A DNA stretch of 11,306 nt from an uncultured bacterium (GTDB taxonomy: Bacteria; Patescibacteriota; Minisyncoccia; Phycocordibacterales; UBA1006), in assembly GCA_937898165.1 (NCBI GenBank), contig CALDKO010000068.1, forward strand, positions 1 to 11,306, given 5' to 3'. Shown here in pieces: positions 5,019 through 11,306 of this stretch. The notes below the pieces were generated by a model. It was not told the origin of the DNA. It saw only the letters and a program-made list of their open reading frames with translations, and did not search any database. Each line of letters begins with the position of its first letter. Position 1 is the first letter of the stretch. A program made the translations under genes and the position numbers.

Positions 5019-5050
5019 AAAAAAGACCTGCACTTTGGAAAGTGCAGGTC
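5019..5050 (-). terminator. Terminator of the surface-protein operon
   Basis: GACCTGCACTTT (5025-5036) and AAAGTGCAGGTC (5039-5050) form a perfect 12-bp inverted repeat. On the minus strand it is followed by TTTTTT (5024-5019). It lies 8 bases after the stop of the T9SS-domain gene and back-to-back with the terminator of the facing gene. Confidence 0.93.
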
Positions 5051-5058
5051 AGGGTTTA

Positions 5059-6870
5059 TTAAATTTTCACCACTTTAAATGTTTCTGTCTGTTCATCGAT
5101 ACTGGTTACTTTTAGGTAATAGGTACCATTGGCTAGATCAGAAATATCAAACTGGTTTTCCGTGAGAGGAATTGTTTTTACTACTCTACCCAGTACGTCG
5201 TACAGGGTAATAGTGGCATTGTTTCTGTGATACAGGGTGACTATGCCATTAGTAGGATTAGGTGTGAATGAAAATTCCAACGGCATCGTTCCTATTAATT
5301 TCCCAGAATTAATCCAGGAATAGGTGAATGTTCCGTCAAAATCCATTTGTCGTAAACGATAATAATATACCGTATCATATGACACCGTTCTATCATCGTA
5401 TCCATAACGGAGCAGAGTACTTGAATTTCCGTTTCCAGGAATCCATACAATATCTGTCCAACCGTTGCTTGCGTTTGTAGATCGTTCTAGGAAAAAACCT
5501 TTGTTGTTTAACTCGCTGGCCGTTGCCCAATCTATTCGTAGATAGTTATTATCTATTGAATATACATTGAACTGTAATAATTCAATAGGTAATGAAGTAT
5601 TCATTGGATCAGTAGTTCCGAATAATCTAAATCTACTGAATCCTGTTTGCCCATTAATAATGTTTCCGGTGGGTTTTTGGTATAAACCAGTTGACCCAGG
5701 GTTCCAGTAATTGGTCGTAGGACCAACTGCCAGATCACCACCTATTCGTCCATCTCTGGCCAAATATTTAGCTTTTTGAAAAACACTATTACATGCCGAA
5801 CCCATAGCAACATAGGATATGTTATCCATGAGCGGGCCTGGGTGTACTCGTAAATTATAGGCAACCGCAACCGGTGTACCTAGTGTGAATATCCATTCAT
5901 ATGAATCAGCTTGATCAATCACAGCGATATCATCGTGACCGTCCGGTGTACCTACGCAATTAGGAAATTGGTTAGCAGGTGTTGTCCCTGGTAATGAACC
6001 AACATCATAAAATAATATTCCTCCATCTGTAATTAGGTCTGATGTATAACTAGGAATAGCTGCCGGTTGCACATATCCCAGTAACGTATTACTGGGAGCA
6101 GAAGTGAAACTCACTTCTGCTCCCTCCATTCCATCTATTGATGTAGGATTTACACCAATAGGGAATTGATAGGTACCAATTACTGTGACAGCACGTTTCA
6201 GTTTTCCTTCCACGTATTTGTCAGTTGCACCACCTGTATTAGTCCACTGACCAGCCGTTGTCCAGTTGTATCCGGATAATGAATTTGTTGCACCATTTTT
6301 CAAATTAATGAAATATGAATACAATGATCCATTTGTTCCATGACTGGATAGGTCTGTACGAATAATACCGCCAGTTCCAGTCCATACCATTGAATTTGCC
6401 GCATCAACATTAATACCAAGCTCAACACGTGAATCACTGGATCCAGACCATGCTGGTTTTTGAATTACCAGATTATAAAATCCGTAACTGCCAGTTAATC
6501 CCGATGTGCTGGAACCAGAAATTGTTTGTTTTAATTTATTATAGGTCAGATCCGGTGTTCCGTTTCCGCCTATAAAAATATCATCACCAGTTGATGTATG
6601 AGTTGCACTGTTGTTCAATGTATAATTTCCAATGAATTGAATTTCACCGCCATTATCCATTGTTCCAGCATCATTCGTGACGTCTCCGCCGACAAATATG
6701 TTTGGTTGTGTACTAGGTGCTTTATCTACAAGCGTCGAACCTTTTACGGTAACTGACGCTCCTTTAATAGTCATAACATCAACCTGGGAAAATGTCGTAC
6801 CTGTAAACAGGCTCATCGCTACTATCGCAATTATGGATAGTAGTGATGAATTTTTGAGTAACTTTTTCAT
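5059..6870 (-). CDS. Large exported protein with T9SS type A C-terminal sorting domain
   Basis: The product has 603 residues. A signal peptide covers about 1-29 (KKLLKNSSLLSIIAIVAMSL, probable cut after FSQ). Residues 30-420 are beta-rich and Gly/Thr/Asn-rich, with repeats of FxGGD/FIGGNG type (59-63, 98-103). Residues 427-520 match the module usually found before the sorting domain in Bacteroidota proteins: SLPIELLQFNVY, WATASELNNKGFFLERS, YYRLRQMDFDGTFTYS. Residues 533-603 are a type A sorting domain: FSFTPNPTNGIVTL, YDVLGRVV, DISDLANGTYYLKV and the end FKVVKI. In Bacteroidota this domain takes proteins through the outer membrane by the type IX secretion system. It starts 2 bases after the upstream gene's stop without a Shine-Dalgarno sequence, so translation is probably coupled. 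Arg codons include CGA and CGT as in neighbouring genes, so composition does not betray a recent arrival. Confidence 0.92.
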   Translation of the reverse strand: MKKLLKNSSLLSIIAIVAMSLFTGTTFSQVDVMTIKGASVTVKGSTLVDKAPSTQPNIFVGGDVTNDAGTMDNGGEIQFIGNYTLNNSATHTSTGDDIFIGGNGTPDLTYNKLKQTISGSSTSGLTGSYGFYNLVIQKPAWSGSSDSRVELGINVDAANSMVWTGTGGIIRTDLSSHGTNGSLYSYFINLKNGATNSLSGYNWTTAGQWTNTGGATDKYVEGKLKRAVTVIGTYQFPIGVNPTSIDGMEGAEVSFTSAPSNTLLGYVQPAAIPSYTSDLITDGGILFYDVGSLPGTTPANQFPNCVGTPDGHDDIAVIDQADSYEWIFTLGTPVAVAYNLRVHPGPLMDNISYVAMGSACNSVFQKAKYLARDGRIGGDLAVGPTTNYWNPGSTGLYQKPTGNIINGQTGFSRFRLFGTTDPMNTSLPIELLQFNVYSIDNNYLRIDWATASELNNKGFFLERSTNASNGWTDIVWIPGNGNSSTLLRYGYDDRTVSYDTVYYYRLRQMDFDGTFTYSWINSGKLIGTMPLEFSFTPNPTNGIVTLYHRNNATITLYDVLGRVVKTIPLTENQFDISDLANGTYYLKVTSIDEQTETFKVVKI

Positions 6871-6872
6871 TT

Positions 6873-8195
6873 TTAATTTATTCTGATTGCTGAAATAGTA
6901 CCGCCATAGAGAGTTGTATTGTAAGTACTTGCACCATACACTTTGATTCTAAAACTATATGTAGTGCTTGCAGGAATAGTAATAACTGCCTGATACGAGC
7001 CATAGGAGGCTTGGTTACTTGTATAAATATATTGATAGTATGGATTTGTAGTAACATCAAAAGTGCTAGTTCCATTATTATACTCATATTCAACGTTCAT
7101 AATATCAGAAAAATTATTATCAGTACCATTCCATGAAAAAGTTACTAAATATGTACCAGTAGTTGCTCCTGGAGATACTCCAGATAAAATAAGATAGTTT
7201 GCGTCAGTAGTAAAAGAGGTAGTGGTATTGCTTGATGTATAATAACGAACTGTTCCTTTTAGAGCACCGTCTAATTGTTCATTACCACTTACAACTAATT
7301 TTTCCGTTGGATTACTGTTTCCAATCCCAACATTTCCAGTATTGTCGATTCGCATACGTTCAGTTCCGCCAACTCCACTAGTACTTCCTGTAGTAGTAGT
7401 TGTAAATACAATTCTACCTGAGGAATTAGTTGATGTTGTTGCTGTCTCTGTTTCAAATGAAATTCCTGCAATGGTTCTGTTATTATAACCAGAACCGTCA
7501 TATCCTACTCCTAGTAGGCGACCAACAATACTTCCTGCACCGGTTGCGGTTTGTGCTGCTTGGGTACCAGAAGATCTTCTGAATTCCATTTCATTTACAT
7601 TCCCATAATTATACAGACGTAATGTTGGAGTACTTGTAGTTTGGTGAATATCTAATTTTGCACCAGCCGAAGAACTTCCAATTGAAAATTGACCAGAACT
7701 AAATATGCGTGCACGCTCAATTGAATCTGTGCCAAAAACTAAATCAGCAGCATTTGCAGCTCCTAGCCAATTTCCTGATGGAATTTTTGAAGTTCCATAC
7801 GTTGCCGGAATTCCAGCAGATGTAATTCTGTTTCCAAATAAATACCACGCATCATTTCTGGTTAATTGTTTTAACCATATTGGTGCTGCTGCGGTACCTA
7901 CGTTTTGATAGATACCAGTTCCTTGTCCATATGCAGAGTTGCTGTTATGAACAAAAAGCCCATTAGCTGGCCCTGGTGATGGAAATGTTGCCGTTGCCAA
8001 ATCTACGAAAGTAGGCAAAATTCCCTGATTCAATCCTGAACCAGATTTTACATCTAATGCCGCTGATACGTCAGGGCTTGCGTTGTTGATACCCACATTT
8101 TGGGCGTACGTGTGCTGTGGGCAGGTCATCACCATGATGACCAACATCCCTAATACGAAGAGTTTCTTCATGTTGTTGTGTAAACTTGTTTTCAT
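6873..8195 (-). CDS. Exported fibre/adhesin-like protein of Bacteroidota type
   Basis: The product has 440 residues. A signal peptide (MKKLFVLGMLVIMVMTCPQHTYAQ ends near residue 32) is followed by NVGINNASPDVSAALDVKS. This is the standard opening of Bacteroidota fibre and tail-fibre-like surface proteins, followed by GLFVHNSNSAYGQGTGIYQN and AAPIWLKQL in the expected order. ERMRIDNTGNVGIG with PTEKLVVSGN (279-304) is the repeat type that precedes head or peptidase S74 domains, but no S74 catalytic domain is present. The last 120 residues (about 317-440) are beta-rich with alternating Tyr/Thr/Ser, ending GGTISAIRIN, possibly a C1q/TNF-like jelly-roll head (inference). Start: ATG at 8195; an internal ATG at 8171 (MKKLFVLGML) would also give a complete signal peptide. 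It is the first gene of a two-gene operon. Confidence 0.88.
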   Translation of the reverse strand: MKTSLHNNMKKLFVLGMLVIMVMTCPQHTYAQNVGINNASPDVSAALDVKSGSGLNQGILPTFVDLATATFPSPGPANGLFVHNSNSAYGQGTGIYQNVGTAAAPIWLKQLTRNDAWYLFGNRITSAGIPATYGTSKIPSGNWLGAANAADLVFGTDSIERARIFSSGQFSIGSSSAGAKLDIHQTTSTPTLRLYNYGNVNEMEFRRSSGTQAAQTATGAGSIVGRLLGVGYDGSGYNNRTIAGISFETETATTSTNSSGRIVFTTTTTGSTSGVGGTERMRIDNTGNVGIGNSNPTEKLVVSGNEQLDGALKGTVRYYTSSNTTTSFTTDANYLILSGVSPGATTGTYLVTFSWNGTDNNFSDIMNVEYEYNNGTSTFDVTTNPYYQYIYTSNQASYGSYQAVITIPASTTYSFRIKVYGASTYNTTLYGGTISAIRIN

Positions 8196-8232
8196 TTTCT
8201 AATTGTTTTTTCTTTTTGTTATGAATTTATTT

Positions 8233-8261
8233 ATTTTACAAAGTACTTTTTTTAGTTACAA
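8233..8261 (-). promoter_or_regulatory. Sigma70-like promoter of the surface-protein operon
   Basis: TTGTAA (8261-8256), 17 bases, then TAAAAT (8238-8233) on the minus strand. The start near 8226 gives a 30-base A-rich leader without a Shine-Dalgarno sequence. The Bacteroidota -7 element TAnnTTTG is only approximated (TACTTTG overlaps the spacer). A weak hairpin (8268-8287, ATCG-CC/GG-CGAT) followed by T residues overlaps the -35 and may stop read-through from the glycosyltransferase gene. Confidence 0.65.
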
Positions 8262-8345
8262 AAATAGATCGTCCGAATAGGGGCGATGTAGATTTTTGGT
8301 ACTGTTACCTTTGACGTCAGAATATCCTAAAAAAGGCGTTTTGTC

Positions 8346-8376
8346 AAAAAACCACCATATATTAATGGTAGTTTTT
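8346..8376 (-). terminator. Terminator overlapping the end of the glycosyltransferase gene
   Basis: AAAAAC/GTTTTT plus ACCAT/ATGGT with one C·A mismatch, loop 8359-8364, then T residues on the minus strand. The ascending arm is the last four codons of the glycosyltransferase gene and its TAA lies in the loop. Confidence 0.8.
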
Positions 8377-9105
8377 GTTGAACACTTTTACCCATACATA
8401 ATTAATAATATAGATATACATGGTTTTCCAGTAACCTGTTGTTTTCCAGCGTCGTGATGATGTTTCTACAGTTAATTTTTTATCATACAACATAATTTCA
8501 TTAGGTTGTTTTTTCTTTGCAATTTCCAAGGCTGTATGTGAATCATCACCATAAAATTCGAAACTGGCATCAAATCCGCCAATTTTTTCAAGTATAGAAC
8601 GACGGAACCATGCGTTTCCAGCCAACATGACACCACCCTTTTTCAAAACTTTTGTAGTGAACAAATGGATAGGGGGAAGAACATATCGTTGCAGTGCAGT
8701 AACTGTCCATGCGGATGAATAATCAGTTGAAAATTCACAGAGTCCTGCGACTGATACGACGTTTGGATTATTAAAATTATACAATGCACGATCGATCCAG
8801 TTTTGATGAGGAACACAATCTGCATCCAGGGTTGCGATTAATTCACCAGTAGATACAGTGAACGCCTTTTGCCGTGCAGCGTGGGTACCTTTAATTGTTT
8901 CCTGTACCAGGATGACATCAGGTGCATATTTTTTTACTAATTCCGCAGTGTGGTCGGTACTGTTGTTATCACATACAATAATTTCAATTTCAACAGATTG
9001 TCCGCGGTATTTTTTTTGCATAGCTACCAACGGTTGCAAACATGCATCAATATAGTCCTGTTCATTGAATGCTGGGATTAACACTGAAATCTTTTTTGGA
9101 TTCAT
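8362..9105 (-). CDS. Family 2 glycosyltransferase
   Basis: The product has 247 residues with a GT-A fold. Strand 1 and nucleotide-binding motifs are PAFNE (11-15) and DNNSTD (46-51), the metal-binding DxD is DADC (94-97), and the acceptor region is GNAWFRRSILEKIGGFD (163-179). YGDDSHTAL (185-193) stands where many GT2 enzymes have an ED pair, and SRRW (217-220) fits the product-binding arginine-Trp region. It is expected to transfer a sugar from a nucleotide sugar to a lipid-linked or envelope glycan at the inner membrane face. Donor and acceptor are not readable. The C-terminal stretch 229-243 is aromatic and hydrophobic and may associate with the membrane. It is transcribed alone, divergent from the methyltransferase gene. 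The gene end is merged with its terminator. Confidence 0.93.
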   Translation of the reverse strand: MNPKKISVLIPAFNEQDYIDACLQPLVAMQKKYRGQSVEIEIIVCDNNSTDHTAELVKKYAPDVILVQETIKGTHAARQKAFTVSTGELIATLDADCVPHQNWIDRALYNFNNPNVVSVAGLCEFSTDYSSAWTVTALQRYVLPPIHLFTTKVLKKGGVMLAGNAWFRRSILEKIGGFDASFEFYGDDSHTALEIAKKKQPNEIMLYDKKLTVETSSRRWKTTGYWKTMYIYIINYVWVKVFNKNYH

Positions 9106-9115
9106 ATATAGGTAA

Positions 9116-9121
9116 AGTATA
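9116..9121 (-). promoter_or_regulatory. -10 box (TATACT) of the glycosyltransferase gene
   Basis: TATACT on the minus strand lies 10 bases before the ATG at 9105. A TTGACA occurs upstream but with a 26-base spacer, too far to be its -35. The expected mRNA leader is only about 3-4 bases. Confidence 0.6.
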
Positions 9122-9169
9122 TGTCAGTTTTAATAAAAAGGGTATTTTGTCAATTCACGTAAAATGATG

Positions 9170-9175
9170 TATAAC
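9170..9175 (+). promoter_or_regulatory. -10 box (TATAAC) of the methyltransferase gene
   Basis: TATAAC is followed by GTGTAC and then ATG at 9182: the 6-base spacing seen for the HIT and tag genes. It supports 9182 over the in-frame ATGs at 9164 and 9167, which lie upstream of or within three bases of the box. Confidence 0.55.
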
Positions 9176-9181
9176 GTGTAC

Positions 9182-9859
9182 ATGATACATCCATGGGAAC
9201 AGGAATATAGAAATCCGACGTTTATCACACTGGGTACAGAACCGATCAGTGATATGCGTGATTTTATGAAATGGCTACGACGTAAACAAAAAGTCGACAT
9301 GACTGATTTTGTGGTATTTGATGCAGGATGCGGAAATGGTAAAAACCTGAAATATGCCGTGGAACATTTTTGTGCATCGGGGATTGGATATGATATTTCA
9401 AAAACAGCGATTGATCACGCAAAACAATTACGAGACGGGTTTCCCATTGATTATCATGTACGGTCTATTGGTGAACCGTTTGAATTACCAGATGATTCCG
9501 TAGATCTGATTATTGATGCAACCAGTTCACATGCATTGAATGCACATGAGCGTGAAATATATTTAAAAGAAGTTTCTCGTATATTAAAATCTGGTGGATA
9601 TTATTTTTTGCGCACATTGGCACTGGAGGGTGATACTAATGCAAAAAATTTAATAAAACAATTTCCAGCGACTATTCCAAACAGTTACATATTGCCGGGT
9701 ACCACCATGGCTGAACGGGTATTTACCATGGACGATATTAAAAAAGATTTTGGAAATGATTTTGAAATATTGTTCAGTGAAAAAACCAACGGATACCAAA
9801 AGTGGGGGAATCAATCCTACAAACGTAATTATTGGGTGATGTATTTACAAAAGAGGTAA
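9182..9859 (+). CDS. Class I SAM-dependent methyltransferase
   Basis: The product has 225 residues from the ATG at 9182. Motif I is VVFDAGCGNGKN (44-55), the acidic end of strand 2 is GIGYDIS (67-73) with D71 expected to hold the SAM ribose, and the motif IV region is VDLIIDATSSHAL (107-119). LKEVSRILKSGGYYFLRTL (128-146) is the usual post-motif helix and strand. This arrangement is that of small-molecule or lipid/quinone-type methyltransferases (Methyltransf_11/25-like), but the substrate cannot be named. The N-terminal WEQEYRNP (5-12) is common to this subgroup. It is followed after 30 bases by an unrecognised gene on the same strand and is divergent from a glycosyltransferase, so a role in modifying a glycan or envelope lipid is possible but unproven. 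Confidence 0.9.
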   Translation: MIHPWEQEYRNPTFITLGTEPISDMRDFMKWLRRKQKVDMTDFVVFDAGCGNGKNLKYAVEHFCASGIGYDISKTAIDHAKQLRDGFPIDYHVRSIGEPFELPDDSVDLIIDATSSHALNAHEREIYLKEVSRILKSGGYYFLRTLALEGDTNAKNLIKQFPATIPNSYILPGTTMAERVFTMDDIKKDFGNDFEILFSEKTNGYQKWGNQSYKRNYWVMYLQKR

Positions 9860-9889
9860 TTTGTGATTAAGTGATAAAAACTATTATAA

Positions 9890-10519
9890 ATGAATAAACT
9901 AGAGAAAACTATCATTAGTAATCTGGAAAATTTTTTAGCAAAAGCATATAGTACGTTAAATCATGACCCAAATCATCTTTTCGTAAAAGACGATTTGGGG
10001 AATAATTTATTTATGTATGAAGATGATTTATTTTTTCTGAGAATTAATTTTATTGGTATTGAGCATGGCGTAGAGTTACATGTTGTTTACTTTAAAAATG
10101 GCGTAGATACACCAAAACCAGTGTGGTCATTATCACTGCACTCAACGGTTTTTATAAAGGAACAATTTTCTATGATCCAAGATTTTAGAAAAAGTATTAA
10201 TCACATGCACAAATACAACGGGGAATCATTACCAATAAAAGGTCCTAATGCATCGACCATAGGAAGGTATAAATATGATCACGTTTCGATCAAGGACTGG
10301 AAAGAGTTTAAAAATCGTTCCGAGACAATTTTGATCAATGAAAAAAAAGCATTTGAATCTCGTTATGAAGGCGGGTTATTAATGCCAGTAGAGTCATTAG
10401 AAAAAATGTGGTCTGAATATGTATCCAGACATAAGAGAATACATGAATTACCAGATGAACACGATCATTTGTTTCAAGGGTATACCTATGTACCATTTTC
10501 ATTTTCATGGCCTGCATAA
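9890..10519 (+). CDS. Unrecognised cytoplasmic protein
   Basis: The product has 209 residues, without signal peptide, membrane segment or cysteines. The N-terminal half (about 25-95) looks like an alpha/beta or beta-sheet domain with FMYEDDLFFLRINFIG and VELHVVYFKNG strands. The middle (96-112) is helical, and the C-terminus is rich in His, Glu and aromatic residues (RIHELPDEHDHLF, PFSFSWPA). I do not recognise the family. It starts 30 bases after the methyltransferase stop. A TGa-TAAAAA box (9872-9880) could give it a separate short-leader transcript, otherwise it is cotranscribed. A terminator closes the unit 10 bases after the stop. Codon use resembles its neighbours. Confidence 0.8.
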   Translation: MNKLEKTIISNLENFLAKAYSTLNHDPNHLFVKDDLGNNLFMYEDDLFFLRINFIGIEHGVELHVVYFKNGVDTPKPVWSLSLHSTVFIKEQFSMIQDFRKSINHMHKYNGESLPIKGPNASTIGRYKYDHVSIKDWKEFKNRSETILINEKKAFESRYEGGLLMPVESLEKMWSEYVSRHKRIHELPDEHDHLFQGYTYVPFSFSWPA

Positions 10520-10528
10520 TTTATATAT

Positions 10529-10549
10529 AAAAGCCTGCGGGCTTTTTTT
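10529..10549 (+). terminator. Terminator between the unknown gene and prfB
   Basis: AAAAGCC (10529-10535) pairs with GGCTTTT (10540-10546) around a TGCG loop, with seven T in all. It separates prfB from the upstream unit. Confidence 0.92.
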
Positions 10550-10564
10550 GTTTCCTATTTTCTG

Positions 10565-10570
10565 TATACT
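10565..10570 (+). promoter_or_regulatory. -10 box (TATACT) of prfB
   Basis: TATACT sits 7 bases before the ATG at 10578, just after a terminator, and has TG directly in front. There is no -35. A leaderless or nearly leaderless prfB mRNA is expected. Confidence 0.7.
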
Positions 10571-10577
10571 CAACAAT

Positions 10578-11306
10578 ATGAACAAAGAACAGCTCCAGCA
10601 GAAAATAACGGAACTGGAACAGGAAATGTATGCTCCTGATTTTTGGAGTGACAAGGATCATGCTCAATCTGTATTAAAAGAAATTGATGAGCTGAAAGCA
10701 AAATTAGAAGGTGCTGGAAAATATGACAAAGGCGATGCGGTACTTTCCATTTTTACTGGAGCAGGAGGGGATGATGCAGAGGATTTTTCAGCAATGCTGT
10801 TAAATATGTATAAAAAATATTCTGAAAACCAGGGATGGAATTATGTAACCATTGATGCGAATGAAAACAGTATGGGTGGATATCGCAGTGTATCAATAGA
10901 AATTCATGGGAAAAATGCATATGGAAAATTAAAAAATGAATCAGGTGTGCATCGATTGGTGCGCATGAGCCCGTTCAATGCAAAAGGAAAACGCAACACC
11001 AGTTTCAGCATGGTGGAAATTCTGCCAAAATTTGAAAAAGTAGATTTCATCATTCCAGAATCAGAAATGGAAATTAGTTTCTCAAAATCAGGTGGAGCAG
11101 GAGGACAGAATGTAAACAAACGGGAAACTGCAGTTCGCATGACGCATGTTCCAACAGGATTATCAGTGTATGCGACAGCAGAACGTAGTCAGGAAGCTAA
11201 CCGTGATGCGGCATTGAAACTATTGTCTGCAAAGGTATGGAAATTACACGATGAACAGGAACGTGCACATGCGCGCGGTATGGCGATCTCTGCAACGACT
11301 GATAAT
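10578..11306 (+). CDS. prfB: Peptide chain release factor 2, short domain I, 3' end cut by window
   Basis: Releases finished proteins at UAA/UGA codons on the ribosome. 243 residues are present and the C-terminus lies beyond the window. The codon-reading tripeptide is SPF (131-133, in RMSPFNAKG), which identifies RF2 (RF1 has PxT). The catalytic loop is SGGAGGQNVNKRETAVR with GGQ at 175-177. The distance between the two (44) is close to that in E. coli RF2 (45). Compared with E. coli, SPF comes 74 residues earlier. The initial helix and about 50 residues between KAKLEG and KYDKGD are missing, so domain I is reduced to roughly one helical hairpin (EQEMYAPDFWSDKDHAQ). The start is fixed by the -10 box and the terminator upstream. 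The programmed +1 frameshift site of classical prfB is absent, since that part of the gene does not exist here. Confidence 0.94.
   Translation, partial: MNKEQLQQKITELEQEMYAPDFWSDKDHAQSVLKEIDELKAKLEGAGKYDKGDAVLSIFTGAGGDDAEDFSAMLLNMYKKYSENQGWNYVTIDANENSMGGYRSVSIEIHGKNAYGKLKNESGVHRLVRMSPFNAKGKRNTSFSMVEILPKFEKVDFIIPESEMEISFSKSGGAGGQNVNKRETAVRMTHVPTGLSVYATAERSQEANRDAALKLLSAKVWKLHDEQERAHARGMAISATTDN

Noticed and set aside
5059..8195. Insertion sequence or phage carrying the surface genes
   Set aside because: No transposase, integrase, terminal inverted repeats or target duplications are visible at either edge.
10540..10640. Programmed frameshift at the start of prfB
   Set aside because: The region that carries the CTTTGA site in classical prfB is absent, and the frame from 10578 is open without interruption.

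Overview
The window is AT-rich and compact, and it looks like a small-genome bacterium of the candidate phyla radiation (Patescibacteria), perhaps a parcubacterium. This placement is inferred from style, because no rRNA gene or phylogenetic marker set can be tested here. The signs are short intergenic gaps, no Shine-Dalgarno sequence in front of any gene, -10 boxes only 6-10 bases before several start codons (leaderless mRNAs), tRNA genes without an encoded CCA, and a release factor 2 with a much reduced domain I. Every complete gene ends in TAA or TAG.

Left part (1-4064): a translation-centred region. gatA (Glu/Asp-tRNA amidotransferase subunit A) is followed by a single-pass membrane protein with a HEPN-like R-x4-H motif. 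Next come an initiator tRNA-fMet, a HIT-family hydrolase, tRNA-Asp and a second CAT-anticodon tRNA, all on the minus strand. tag (3-methyladenine DNA glycosylase I) follows on the plus strand. Between tag and tRNA-Thr(GGT) is a roughly 60-base element that closely resembles the GTPase-associated centre of 23S rRNA (E. coli 1051-1108, the ribosomal protein L11 site). It is closed by a 7-bp stem and followed by a U-rich tract that ends exactly where tRNA-Thr begins. This is the most unusual object in the window.

Middle part (4065-8340): a textbook sigma70 promoter drives a small exported coiled-coil protein of unknown function. Facing it on the minus strand is a two-gene operon of large exported proteins of Bacteroidota style. 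The first is a fibre/adhesin-like protein with a C-terminal beta-rich head. The second ends in a type IX secretion system (T9SS) type A sorting domain. Such proteins are unexpected in this genomic setting, and their promoter and codon use look adapted to the host.

Right part (8341-11306): a family 2 glycosyltransferase on the minus strand is divergent from a class I SAM-dependent methyltransferase. The methyltransferase is followed by an unrecognised 209-residue protein. Last is prfB (release factor 2), cut by the window end.

Regulatory grammar: stable RNAs use -35/-10 promoters with TTGAAA- or TTGCAA-type -35 boxes and 16-17 base spacers. Many mRNAs have only a -10 box, often extended (TGn), right in front of the ATG. 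Most units end in clear intrinsic terminators, several of them usable from both sides.
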